Positions 17,975 to 27,245 of a stretch of 64,000 nucleotides of DNA are shown in pieces (the stretch's first letter is position 1; each line of letters starts with the position of its first letter). The stretch comes from Phycisphaerales bacterium (GTDB lineage: Bacteria; Planctomycetota; Phycisphaerae; Phycisphaerales; UBA1924): the NCBI GenBank assembly GCA_029260455.1, contig JAJDDF010000016.1, positions 186,001 through 250,000 on the forward strand, given 5' to 3'. The position numbers and the translations under genes are program-made. The notes below the pieces were generated by a model. It was given only the letters and a program-made list of their open reading frames with translations. It was not told the origin of the DNA and did no database searches.

Positions 17975-20476
17975 ATGCCCCTTCGCTTCAAGAAACGCCT
18001 GCTCGCGCATCTACGCCACGACACCTACACCCCTTCCGATATTGATCTACTTGCAGAAGATCTGCGCATTGATCCTGACGAACGGGGCATCTTTGCTCAA
18101 GCTGTGCGCGAACTTTCTGAAGCGGGCGATCTTGTCGTCGGCGCCGGCGAACTCGTCACGCTCCCACCGATGGGCAACGAAGTCATCGGACAATTCCGTG
18201 GTACTTCCAAGGGCTTCGGCTTCATCATCCCGGAAGATGTTTCAAAGCATGGCGATTTGTTCATCCCGCCCCATTCTGTAGGCGATGCCATCACGGGTGA
18301 TCGCGTGCGCGCAGAAGTCCATGAACAGCGCAACCCAAAGCCCGGCAAAAGTCCTTATATCGGCGTGATTGTCGAAGTCCTCGAACGCCGGCATTCCAAC
18401 TTCACAGGCACCATCGTGCGCGATCGCGGGCTCTGGTGGGTCGAGCCTGATGGCAAAACACTCAACGATTCATTTGTCGTCAATGACGCTGAAAGCAAAA
18501 ACGCCAAGGAAGGTGACAAAGTTGTCTTTGAAGTCATCTCCATGCCCGAAGATGGATACGCAGGCGAAGGCGTCATCGTGCGGGTCCTCGGTAAAGCAGG
18601 CCTGCCTTCAATTGAAACGCAGGCGATTATTGAAGCGCACGATCTCCCCGGCGATTTCCCCGAAAAAACTCGAGCCGAAGCGCGAGGCCTGACCCAGGCA
18701 TTTGAAAATAAAATCCAGACCATGCTCGATTCGGGCAACCCCTTCCCCGAAGCCGAACGTCTCGACCTGCGCGACCGCCTGATCTGCACCATCGACCCGC
18801 CTGATGCCAAAGACTATGACGATGCCATTTCCATCGAGCGCACCAAACGCGGCTGGAAACTCGGCATTCATATCGCCGATGTCGCAAGCTTTGTCACGCC
18901 CGGCACCGCCCTCGATACCGAAGCCACAGCGCGCGGCAACAGTGTCTACCTGCCGCGTCTGGTCATCCCGATGCTGCCCGAGATTCTCTCCAACGGCATC
19001 TGCTCCTTGCAGGAAGGTGTCGAGCGCTTCTGCAAAAGTGCGTTCATCGAATATGACGAAAATGGCAACGTTCTCGCGCAGGGCTTTGCTGCAACACTCA
19101 TCAAATCTGCAAAGCGCATGACTTACCTCGAAGCGCAAGCTGTTATTGATGGCAAGTTCGAAGAAGCTGAAAAACATGCGCGCACGGACACGCCCATCAC
19201 AGAAGAAATCATCGATGCCCTGAAGATGATGAATCTGCTCTCAAAACGCATCCGCGAGCGCCGCCGGCGCAGCGGTATGATTCATCTTGACCTGCCCGAT
19301 GTCGATCTTGTTTTTAATGATGAAGGCCGCGTTGTTGATGCTATTCCTGAAGATGATGCCTACACGCACACCCTGATTGAAATGTTCATGGTCGAGGCCA
19401 ACGAATCGCTTGCCAGGCTTTTTGAAGACCTGAACGTACCGATCATTCGGCGCACGCATCCTGATCCTGTGCCGGGCCAGGGCGAACAACTGTCGACATT
19501 TGTGCAGGTTGCGGGCTATCGCATTCCAAAAGCCCCAACGCGCGAAGACCTTCAGCGTCTGCTCGACGCTACCAAAGGTTCGCCCGCAGCCCCGGCGGTC
19601 CACATGGCGGTGCTGCGCACGCTCACCAAGGCCGAATATTCTCCGGCCCTCATTGGCCATTTCGCCCTTGCAAGTAAGGGCTATGCGCATTTCACGAGTC
19701 CCATTCGCCGCTACGCCGACCTCACCGTGCACCGCGCCCTCACCGCCTACCTTGCCAACACTGACAATGGCCGCAACACGCCCAAAGATGACGCCGCCAA
19801 GACCAAACTCGGTCGCACATTGAATGATGACCCCGCGTGTCCGGATGAAGCGGCGCTCACGCAAGTTGCTGGCGGGTGCAATCGAACAGAGCTTCGCGCT
19901 GTTGCCGCTGAGCGCGAGCTGCGCCAGTTCCTTGTGTTGCAACTCCTCGAAGAACACATCGGCGAAAGTTTTGAGGGCATCGTCACCGGCGTCAGCCCCG
20001 CAGGCGTTTTCGTACAGTTGCAAAAATATCTCGCAGAGGGCATGTGCAAGACCGCTGACCTGCCCACCGGCAATGAGAATAAGAATGCCAGCAACAAACG
20101 AGGCAATTACAACGAACGCGCCTTCTGGCGCATCGATAAACGCTCCGGTGCGCTCGTTGAAAAGAACTCGGGCCGCAGCTTCTCGATTGGTGATCGCATC
20201 GAAATCACAATCGCCGCCATTGATCTTCCGCGTCGGCAAATGGAACTCGTCATCACGCAGGCCAATATGCGCAATGTCGGCAAAGCAAAGAAAATTGCCG
20301 GGCGAACCGCCGGTGACGATGACACTGCCGATCCCACAGGCCTCGGGCTGACCATTGGAGATGTCATTGTGCCGCAGCGCACCGGCGCTCAGCGGCGATC
20401 ACAAAAGAGCAAATCCCGCGACAAACGCAAGAGTGACCACCGTTCTGATCGCAAGGACAAGGGAAAAAGGCAGTAA
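17975..20476 (+). CDS. rnr: Ribonuclease R
   Basis: 833 residues from the ATG at 17975 (MPLRFKKRLL); an in-frame GTG at 17918 lies almost inside the preceding terminator. RNase R is a 3'-to-5' exoribonuclease that degrades structured RNA. Seen are an N-terminal helix-turn-helix-like part (about 1-70), cold-shock domains (GTSKGFGFIIPE, FTGTIVRDRGLWWV), the RNB catalytic domain with DPPDAKDYDDAIS and YLPRLVIPMLPEILSNG, ASKGYAHFTSPIRRYADL, and a C-terminal S1 domain (FEGIVTGVSPAGVFVQL). The last ~35 residues are a Lys/Arg/Ser-rich basic tail, as in other RNase R proteins. Confidence 0.95.
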   Translation: MPLRFKKRLLAHLRHDTYTPSDIDLLAEDLRIDPDERGIFAQAVRELSEAGDLVVGAGELVTLPPMGNEVIGQFRGTSKGFGFIIPEDVSKHGDLFIPPHSVGDAITGDRVRAEVHEQRNPKPGKSPYIGVIVEVLERRHSNFTGTIVRDRGLWWVEPDGKTLNDSFVVNDAESKNAKEGDKVVFEVISMPEDGYAGEGVIVRVLGKAGLPSIETQAIIEAHDLPGDFPEKTRAEARGLTQAFENKIQTMLDSGNPFPEAERLDLRDRLICTIDPPDAKDYDDAISIERTKRGWKLGIHIADVASFVTPGTALDTEATARGNSVYLPRLVIPMLPEILSNGICSLQEGVERFCKSAFIEYDENGNVLAQGFAATLIKSAKRMTYLEAQAVIDGKFEEAEKHARTDTPITEEIIDALKMMNLLSKRIRERRRRSGMIHLDLPDVDLVFNDEGRVVDAIPEDDAYTHTLIEMFMVEANESLARLFEDLNVPIIRRTHPDPVPGQGEQLSTFVQVAGYRIPKAPTREDLQRLLDATKGSPAAPAVHMAVLRTLTKAEYSPALIGHFALASKGYAHFTSPIRRYADLTVHRALTAYLANTDNGRNTPKDDAAKTKLGRTLNDDPACPDEAALTQVAGGCNRTELRAVAAERELRQFLVLQLLEEHIGESFEGIVTGVSPAGVFVQLQKYLAEGMCKTADLPTGNENKNASNKRGNYNERAFWRIDKRSGALVEKNSGRSFSIGDRIEITIAAIDLPRRQMELVITQANMRNVGKAKKIAGRTAGDDDTADPTGLGLTIGDVIVPQRTGAQRRSQKSKSRDKRKSDHRSDRKDKGKRQ

Positions 20477-20781
20477 GAAGAAGAACAAAAAGAAGTTTCA
20501 CCACCCCCTCGCATGGTGTTATGGGCGCGTCAAACACAAAAACCCGAATCAAGTCACGCGCTCTGGGTGCAACCTTCGCAGCCAAATCACATGCGGGTGG
20601 TAGAGCCTTTCACCCGCTGCACATGAGGCAACCGGGGCACTCAAAAGATGCGCCAGGGATGGCGCGCCGGTTGCGTCGCGAAGGAACGCGGCGGCCGCGC
20701 ATGCTCTGAACGTACTTCAGACTGTACGCGGATTCCACAACCCCGTCCGCGCGCCGGCGGAGCTTCCGGTGCTCATCAGGA
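20477..20781 (+). other. Hairpin-rich leader/intergenic region before gspD
   Basis: The 305-bp gap has no credible gene. It holds several inverted repeats: GCGGGTG/CACCCGC (about 20594-20621), a nested pair GCAACCGG/CCGGTTGC enclosing GCGCC/GGCGC (about 20628-20678), and GTAC/GTAC near 20710-20728. None is followed by a T-run, so a structured 5' leader of the secretion operon is more likely than a terminator. Confidence 0.45.
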
Positions 20782-20790
20782 ATGGATGCC

Positions 20791-23667
20791 ATGCACGATT
20801 CACGCACCAAGAAGGCCCCTTTCGCACGCCCCCTTCCCATTTGTGCCGCAGCAAAAATTGGCGCTGCGGGCCTTGTCCTGCTCGCAGGAGGAGTCGCTGC
20901 CATCGGCGCTGCGCCCGGATCGATGCGCATCGCTGCGCAATCTGGAGCGCACACTCTGCGCAGCGCAGCGCAGGTTCCGACTGGACAGGTTGGCCTTGAC
21001 GTCGGCCTTGATGATGAACAGGTGCAACCCAATCGCGCTGAGCCTCAACCTGTGCCCCGCGATCCGAGGGACATCAATCGCGATGCCGACGAACGCTTGC
21101 GGGCTTTTGAAGAGCGCCGCCGCGCTGCCGAGGCTGCCCGCGATCAGGCAGGCACCAACGGACAGCGCATCCTCGGCCCTGGCGCGGACTTGCCCAAGAT
21201 CAATAATCTTGATGACCCGTTGCTCAACGCCGGGCTCGCTCCGGATGATGTGATTGATCTGACCCTGCGCGAATCACAGGAACTTCTGGCACTTCTCGAT
21301 TTTACATCGCGCACCCTTGGCATCAATATCCTTGTTGATGACACACTGCAAAATCAGAACGTCACTTTGAAAGCGCCGATTCAGCTCAAGGCCGGGCAAC
21401 TGCTTCCCTTTGTCAGCGCCCTGCTTGAAGAGCGCGGGTTCGTGATGACCCCAAATCCGCAGGGCTTTTACACCGTTTCGCCCGCAGCGCAACTGCCCAT
21501 GCACCTCACGGGCCCACTCGCCACCACGCGCATTATCCCCACGCCCATGGTCAGACCAAGCGTGCTCGAACCCGTCATCACCGCCACCATGAATGTTCCC
21601 GCAGGCGGGGCAGCACTGCGCATCACATCCCTCGATGAACTTGGCGTCCTTGTTCTCACCGGCGGCCCCACCATGCTCGATCGCGCCGAACAACTGATCG
21701 AACGGATCATCGCTGAGCGCAGCGGCCAAACCCTGCATCGCTTTGAACTGAAAAATGTCTCTGCAAATTTCGCGATCGATCGCATGCTCGAACTCAACGG
21801 CAAACTGGGCGGCTCCTCGAGAACAGGTATAAATGTCCCGCAGAATATTCCCGGTCAGCCCGGCCGCCCGGGCGGTGTTGCCGGTTCATTGACAAGCCTC
21901 GACACGCGCTTGTTTGTCGATCGTGGCAACGCCATTTTGTTCCGGGGTACCGCTGAAGAGGCCGCCGAAGTTGAGGGCATCGTTACCGCAGTCGATGTCA
22001 TCACCTCGCTGATCGCGCGCCGGTACGTCGCGGGAGGTGTCACACTTGAAGTCGCCCGTGCTGCAGAGGGCCTCGGGCTCGGTTCAATTACCACCGCTGA
22101 AGGTGGCGCAGCAAATCCAGCGCAGCAAGCCTTCAATCGTCCGCAGAACCCGCAGCAACTCCAGGGCACAAGTACCATCTCTGGAAGTCGATTCGTTGTC
22201 GATCCAGAAAACGGCACCTTCACATATTTCGGTACTGCCCCCCAACACCAGCGCATCGAAGCGCTTGTCGAGGAGTTCAAAAAGCAAGCCATCGACACGG
22301 GTACACAAATTCGCGTCTACAAACTCTATTACGCAAGCGCCGGCGGAGCAGAAGGTGGCGGTGGTGATGGCGGCGGCGCCAATCGGCGCGGCCCAGGCAT
22401 TGCTGAAATTCTCAACGAACTCATTCAAGACCCAAGCACACAGCTTGCCACCGGGCGGTTTCTCCCGGGAGGCGGTGCAAATCCCACCGGCGCATCCGGC
22501 AATGCTGCAGATGTCATCCTCACACCAGAAGAGGGCGAAGATGCCAGCGCCATCGGCGGCACGCGACTCGTGGCCACTTCCGAAAACACCATCATCGTCT
22601 CCGATCCCGCCCGCAACCAACTTATTATCAAAGCCCCCGCACGCGCCCACGAACAACTCGAGCGCATCATCCGACAACTCGACAAACCCCAGTCGCAGGT
22701 GCTTGTCGAGGTGCGCATCGTCTCACTCACTTCAAACGATGACTTTCAATATTCCGCAGATGTGCAGGTCAACAACGGACAATGGTCTTGGCTTTCGACC
22801 TTCGGAGTCACTGCGCCCGGCGCCTCGATTGTTGATCCGCTGTCCGTTGGCGCCAGCGCCACGACCGGCGGCATCGGCATCACCTCCGCAATCATTCGCT
22901 CCGACTTCGTGCCGATCGCAATCAATGCGCTGAAAAATAACGGCGAAGCGCGCATTCTCTCGGAACCGCGCCTGCTCGTCAATGACAACCAGGAAGGCAC
23001 GGTCAATTCTGTGCGCGAAGAGCCTTTTGCCACCACCACCCAGACCGCGGGGAATCCGGTGCAAACCTCGCAAGGTGGCGCCGAAGAAGCGGGCACACAA
23101 CTCACGGTCACACCGCAAATCAGCGCCGATCAATCCGTGATTCTCGATTTCACCATCGAACTCTCTTCCTTCGACCGCGCCGGGCAACAAGCAAATCTTT
23201 CCCCGCCCAAACAGACCGAAACCTACGAAAGCGTAGTCACCGTGCCGTGGGACTCGACAATCATCGTTGGCGGCTTCCGCTTTGAAGAAGAAAGCGACGC
23301 CGAAAGCAAGGTGCCTGGGCTCGGCGACATTCCCATCATTGGTGATGCCCTTTTCAAGTCAACCCAGAAACGCAAAAGCTCACGCACCATCTTCGTCTTC
23401 ATCACCCCGCGCGTCGTCTCCGATGTCAAGGGTGGCGGGCTGCAACTGATGACCGAGGGACCACTCGCCGAGTCCGGGCTCAACAGCGACGCCCCCCAGC
23501 TGCTTCCCGCGCTCATGCCTGTTCGCGGAGCCCGGGAGCGTCTCATTGACCAACTTGAACAAGACTCAGAACAACAGGAAGCCGCGATGCCCCCAAACAC
23601 CCCCCTCGGGTCGGCAGACCGGACATGGGCAAGCGCCAATTCTCCCCAAGACCCTCAGCACCGATAG
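20791..23667 (+). CDS. gspD: Type II secretion system secretin GspD
   Basis: 958 residues from the ATG at 20791, which sits 9 nt after AGGA; the in-frame ATG at 20782 is too close to that site. An N-terminal hydrophobic stretch (KIGAAGLVLLAGGVAAIGAA) acts as export signal. N-domains follow (LLDFTSRTLGINILVD, ITSLDELGVLVLTGGP), then the secretin pore domain with VLVEVRIVSL, NNGEARILSEPRLLVNDNQ, TQLTVTPQIS, VPWDSTIIVGGF and VPGLGDIPIIGDALFKS, ending in VFITPRVV. Multimers form the outer-membrane gate. An inserted Gly/Gln-rich segment (about 400-420, 500-560) lies between N-domains. It is the first gene of the secretion operon. Confidence 0.93.
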   Translation: MHDSRTKKAPFARPLPICAAAKIGAAGLVLLAGGVAAIGAAPGSMRIAAQSGAHTLRSAAQVPTGQVGLDVGLDDEQVQPNRAEPQPVPRDPRDINRDADERLRAFEERRRAAEAARDQAGTNGQRILGPGADLPKINNLDDPLLNAGLAPDDVIDLTLRESQELLALLDFTSRTLGINILVDDTLQNQNVTLKAPIQLKAGQLLPFVSALLEERGFVMTPNPQGFYTVSPAAQLPMHLTGPLATTRIIPTPMVRPSVLEPVITATMNVPAGGAALRITSLDELGVLVLTGGPTMLDRAEQLIERIIAERSGQTLHRFELKNVSANFAIDRMLELNGKLGGSSRTGINVPQNIPGQPGRPGGVAGSLTSLDTRLFVDRGNAILFRGTAEEAAEVEGIVTAVDVITSLIARRYVAGGVTLEVARAAEGLGLGSITTAEGGAANPAQQAFNRPQNPQQLQGTSTISGSRFVVDPENGTFTYFGTAPQHQRIEALVEEFKKQAIDTGTQIRVYKLYYASAGGAEGGGGDGGGANRRGPGIAEILNELIQDPSTQLATGRFLPGGGANPTGASGNAADVILTPEEGEDASAIGGTRLVATSENTIIVSDPARNQLIIKAPARAHEQLERIIRQLDKPQSQVLVEVRIVSLTSNDDFQYSADVQVNNGQWSWLSTFGVTAPGASIVDPLSVGASATTGGIGITSAIIRSDFVPIAINALKNNGEARILSEPRLLVNDNQEGTVNSVREEPFATTTQTAGNPVQTSQGGAEEAGTQLTVTPQISADQSVILDFTIELSSFDRAGQQANLSPPKQTETYESVVTVPWDSTIIVGGFRFEEESDAESKVPGLGDIPIIGDALFKSTQKRKSSRTIFVFITPRVVSDVKGGGLQLMTEGPLAESGLNSDAPQLLPALMPVRGARERLIDQLEQDSEQQEAAMPPNTPLGSADRTWASANSPQDPQHR

Positions 23668-23700
23668 GATGATGCCGAATAATAGGGTGTTCACTTTGCA

Positions 23701-25377
23701 ATGAGTATGGCTGCCTCTCATCCAGCACGACCCCATCCTGCTTCAGCGCGCTCGCGCACAGATGGTGATGCTGCGCCCATCGACAGCGCCCCGAACGACG
23801 CCCAGGCGGTCGCAAATCTGCTCGCCCCGCTCCCAATCTCACCTGAAGCCATCGAGCGTTTCGGCGCCCTCCCCGGCGCCGATGATGAACCATGGGATGT
23901 GCTTCTGACCACAATGGCCGTGGACGAACAGAGCGCTCTTGAAACACTCGCAAAGCGCCTTGGCATTCCATTTGAACTAGAACCCAGGCGCGAAGAATCT
24001 GCCGAGCAGTTTTATGATCGCATCCCCGCCGCTGCTTCCAGGAGACACCAGATCGCAGGATTGTCGCGCACCGAACACGCCATGGTCATCGTGACAAGCC
24101 AGCCCATGCAACCTGCGGTCTTTGCAACCGTTGAGCACCTGCTCGGCATGCCCATCGAGATTGTTCTCTCCCCCCGCGCCGCAGTGGGCGACATCATCAA
24201 TCGCGGCTACGAACAAAAACGCGACCTTGTCACCGAAATCGTCGAAGACATGCCCCTCGATGAATCCGCCATCGAACGCGCTGCATCAAGTCTCTCTGGC
24301 GCAACCGACCTCATGCAACTGGCGCGGCAAACGCCCGTCATCCGTCTCGTCAACATGATTCTCTTCGAGGCCCTGCGCCGCCGCGCAAGTGATGTGCACA
24401 TCCAACCCCTCGAAAATAGCCTTGTCATTCGCTTCCGCGTCGACGGCATGCTCGTAGACGCCTTCTCCCCGCCACTCTCACTCGCCCCTGCTATTTGCTC
24501 GCGCCTGAAAGTCATGGCAGAACTCGATATCGCCAACCGCCATTCGCCGCAGGATGGCCAAACCACCGTGCGCATCGGCTCGCGCAAAATCGATATCCGC
24601 CTCTCCTGCGTGCCCACCATTTATGGTGAACGCCTTGTCCTGCGCCTCCTCGACCAATCCCAGACCCAGCTCCATCTCGATTCCCTCGGCATGGGCCAAG
24701 ACATGCAGCGCCAACTCGAACGACTTATCTCAATGCCCAACGGCATGGTCCTCGTCACCGGTCCCACAGGTTCAGGCAAAACCACCACCCTCTACGGCGC
24801 ACTCGAACGCATCGATCACAACTCGCGCAATGTCATGACCATTGAAGACCCCGTCGAATACCACATCGAAGGCATCGCACAGGTACAGGTCAACGCCAAG
24901 CGCGGCGTCACCTTTGCGTCCGGTCTGCGCTCCCTCTTGCGCCAGGACCCCGATGTCATTCTTGTCGGTGAAATTCGCGATCAGGAAACTGCCCAACTCG
25001 CCGTGCAGGCTTCACTCACCGGCCACCTCGTGCTTGCAACCTTGCACACCAATGATGCCCCCAGCGCCATTTCTCGCTTGCAGGATATTGGCATCGAACC
25101 CTATCTCATCGGATCAAGTGTGCTCGCGGTGCTCGCCCAGCGCCTCCTGCGCCGGTCAGTTGAGGGCAACGCCAATGAATACGCTGGTCGCATTGCCATT
25201 TATGAATTGATGTTGATCGATGATGAAATCCGCCGCCTGACCAACGCCAAGGCCGATGCCCGCGCCATTCGTGAAGCTGCTGTTCAAGCTGGCATGATCA
25301 CCATGGAACAAGATGGCAACGACAAAGTGACGCAAGGCCTGACCACCGAATTAGAACTCCGGCGTCTTCTCGCCTGA
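23701..25377 (+). CDS. gspE: Type II secretion ATPase GspE
   Basis: 558-residue hexameric ATPase that powers pseudopilus assembly on the inner membrane. N1 domain at about 30-190; N2 and catalytic parts contain DVHIQPLENSLVIRFRVDG, Walker A GPTGSGKTTT (residues 354-363), Asp box IEDPVEY, Walker B-like LRQDPDVILVGEIRD and the His box VLATLHTND. The C-terminal zinc module that GspE proteins usually carry (four Cys in two CxxC) is absent: the sequence goes from AQRLLRRSVEGNANEYAGR straight to IAIYEL with no Cys. No Shine-Dalgarno precedes the ATG. It lies 33 nt after gspD and 18 nt before gspF. Confidence 0.93.
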   Translation: MSMAASHPARPHPASARSRTDGDAAPIDSAPNDAQAVANLLAPLPISPEAIERFGALPGADDEPWDVLLTTMAVDEQSALETLAKRLGIPFELEPRREESAEQFYDRIPAAASRRHQIAGLSRTEHAMVIVTSQPMQPAVFATVEHLLGMPIEIVLSPRAAVGDIINRGYEQKRDLVTEIVEDMPLDESAIERAASSLSGATDLMQLARQTPVIRLVNMILFEALRRRASDVHIQPLENSLVIRFRVDGMLVDAFSPPLSLAPAICSRLKVMAELDIANRHSPQDGQTTVRIGSRKIDIRLSCVPTIYGERLVLRLLDQSQTQLHLDSLGMGQDMQRQLERLISMPNGMVLVTGPTGSGKTTTLYGALERIDHNSRNVMTIEDPVEYHIEGIAQVQVNAKRGVTFASGLRSLLRQDPDVILVGEIRDQETAQLAVQASLTGHLVLATLHTNDAPSAISRLQDIGIEPYLIGSSVLAVLAQRLLRRSVEGNANEYAGRIAIYELMLIDDEIRRLTNAKADARAIREAAVQAGMITMEQDGNDKVTQGLTTELELRRLLA

Positions 25378-25395
25378 CACGCACGCACACGCAAC

Positions 25396-26607
25396 ATGGC
25401 AAGCGCTACCGCAACATTCGTCTATTCCGCAATCACCCCGACGGGCCAGAAAACCCTTGGGCTGCGCTCAGCGCGCGACCGCGATCATCTCACTGATGAA
25501 CTCAAACGTCGCGATTTGCTGCTCATGAGCGCCTGGAAACTCCCGGGCGGGGTTGCCCTCGCAGGTGTGCCGGGCGATACCAAAGGCCTGCTGCCCTTGC
25601 GCGATCACGCCGCCCTCAATGACCAACTGCACACCCTGCTCTCGCGCGGCGTCACGCTCGTCGAAGCCCTGGAAGTCGCACAATCCGTCGTCAGCGCCAA
25701 GAGCGCCGAGACGATTCACCAATTGCGCGAATTGGTCTCTTCCGGGCACTCCTTCGCTGACGCCTGCGTCGAAACAGGCGGATTTGATCAGGTCGCGATC
25801 GGCGTCTACCGCGCCGCTGAACGCTCGGGTGATCTCACCGGCGCTGCCGCCCGCCTCTCGCAGTCCACTGAGCGCCAACTTTCGGTGCGCGGCAAAGCCG
25901 TCACCGTCATGATCTATCCCGCGATCGTCTGCACCGTAAGCCTGCTCCTGCTGCTTGTGATGCTCATCTTTCTCGTACCCAACCTTGCCAAATCCGTCCG
26001 CGACATGGACACCAATATCCCTTGGTTTTCACAGATCATCTTCTCACTCGGCGAATGGCTGCATGACAACGTCGCCGCTGCGGGCCTTGCTGCACTTGGC
26101 GCGCTCGTCATCGCCATCGCCTTCCGTGGTGCCGTGATGCGCCTCGTCCTGCGCGCCTCGCGCCGTATCCCCGCCGTCGGTGAATTGATGCTCGCCTCAG
26201 AACTTACAAGACTCTTTGGCGTACTCGCCGCCATGACGCGCACCGGCGTTCCCCTCGCAGAAGCCATGGGCGTCGCCACCGGCACCGTCACCCACCTCCC
26301 CCTGCGCAAACAACTGCAAGACCTGCGCACCAAGCTCGTAGAAGGCGGCGTGCTGCGCTCACTAATTGAAAAAGTTGATGAACTTCCCCTCGCCACGCGC
26401 CGTTTGCTCATCGCCGCCGAGCGCTCGGGCGATCTCGATCAGGCCTTTGACGCGATGGCTGAACGCGCCGGGCAAGAAGTCCAGACCAAATCCGCACGCC
26501 TGCTTGCCCTCATGGAACCCATGGTCATTCTCATGATGGTCGGGCTGCTCGGTCCGATCATCATCGCAATCGCCCTGCCCATGATTCGCCTGAGGACCGG
26601 CACATGA
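25396..26607 (+). CDS. gspF: Type II secretion inner-membrane platform protein GspF
   Basis: 403 residues with two repeated T2SSF domains, about 70-190 and 270-390. The repeat core is seen twice: AAERSGDLTGAAARL and AAERSGDLDQAFDAMAE. Membrane segments are YPAIVCTVSLLLLLVMLIFLV, AAAGLAALGALVIAIAF and the C-terminal MVGLLGPIIIAIALPMI. GspF anchors the ATPase and the growing pseudopilus. Its stop overlaps the ATG of a small Cys-rich ORF by ATGA. Confidence 0.93.
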   Translation: MASATATFVYSAITPTGQKTLGLRSARDRDHLTDELKRRDLLLMSAWKLPGGVALAGVPGDTKGLLPLRDHAALNDQLHTLLSRGVTLVEALEVAQSVVSAKSAETIHQLRELVSSGHSFADACVETGGFDQVAIGVYRAAERSGDLTGAAARLSQSTERQLSVRGKAVTVMIYPAIVCTVSLLLLLVMLIFLVPNLAKSVRDMDTNIPWFSQIIFSLGEWLHDNVAAAGLAALGALVIAIAFRGAVMRLVLRASRRIPAVGELMLASELTRLFGVLAAMTRTGVPLAEAMGVATGTVTHLPLRKQLQDLRTKLVEGGVLRSLIEKVDELPLATRRLLIAAERSGDLDQAFDAMAERAGQEVQTKSARLLALMEPMVILMMVGLLGPIIIAIALPMIRLRTGT

Positions 26608-26795
26608 CCTTCTGTAACGACTGTACCGATTGCACCGATTATGCAACATGCGCGCTGTCCCGCGATACAACTGAATATCGCGCCGCACGGGCACGCCGCG
26701 CTCATCCGTGGCACACTGATAGGACGCTCCGCTGCAATTGCACCATTCCCCAAATGCACCCGTTTCACGCCTTGTTTTTGAGAGATTCATCATGA
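26604..26795 (+). CDS. Candidate small Cys-rich protein between gspF and gspG
   Basis: A 63-codon ORF whose ATG overlaps the gspF stop (ATGA) and whose TGA overlaps the gspG ATG (ATGA), the same coupling used elsewhere in this operon. The protein starts MTFCNDCTDCTDYATC (C-x2-C-x2-C-x5-C), continues with an Arg-rich part and has a further CNC. No homologue is known to me and codon use gives no strong support, so it may be only a translated spacer. If real it could bind metal or couple translation of gspG. Confidence 0.4.
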   Translation: MTFCNDCTDCTDYATCALSRDTTEYRAARARRAHPWHTDRTLRCNCTIPQMHPFHALFLRDSS

Positions 26796-27223
26796 GCAAC
26801 ACCATGAACACCCAAACGAATACCACCACCCGCCGCGCCTTCTCAATCATCGAACTCATGGCGGTTCTCGCGCTCATCGGCATCCTTGCAGGCATCTCCG
26901 CACTTGCGATCCCAAGGATCCTCGGCGGCGCACAAAAAGATTCCACAAAGCAAAGCATGAAAGTCGTTGCCGGTGCGCTTGATCTGTACGCGATGCAGAA
27001 TAAGGGCTCGTTCCCTGCCAATGGTGATATCAATGCGCTCTTGCCACTTGTCAAATCACAGAGTGATCTCCAAGATTCATGGGGACGTCCGTTCCACTAC
27101 TACGCGCCTTCAATGGTTGGCGAAATGCAGGTCGACTGGCTGCTTGTCTCACTCGGTAAGAACGGCATCGACGACGACGGCATGGGCGATGACATCTGGT
27201 GGTATCCCGGCGCCGAAGACTAA
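26792..27223 (+). CDS. gspG: Type II secretion major pseudopilin GspG
   Basis: 143 residues from the ATG at 26792 (another in-frame ATG is at 26804). After a short leader the prepilin site reads RRAFSIIELMAVLALIGILAG, with Ala in place of Gly at -1 and Glu at +5. The body matches GspG: KDSTKQSMKVVAGALDLYAMQNKGSFP and SWGRPFHYYAPS, with the calcium-site region GKNGIDDDGMGDDI near the C-terminus. GspG forms the shaft of the pseudopilus. A prepilin peptidase gene is not in the window. Confidence 0.92.
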   Translation: MSNTMNTQTNTTTRRAFSIIELMAVLALIGILAGISALAIPRILGGAQKDSTKQSMKVVAGALDLYAMQNKGSFPANGDINALLPLVKSQSDLQDSWGRPFHYYAPSMVGEMQVDWLLVSLGKNGIDDDGMGDDIWWYPGAED

Positions 27224-27245
27224 TGCGCCTCGCAATAGGAAAACC

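Noticed and set aside
20521-20709. 62-codon frame between rnr and gspD
   Set aside because: No ribosome site, basic composition, and it runs through the inverted repeats.
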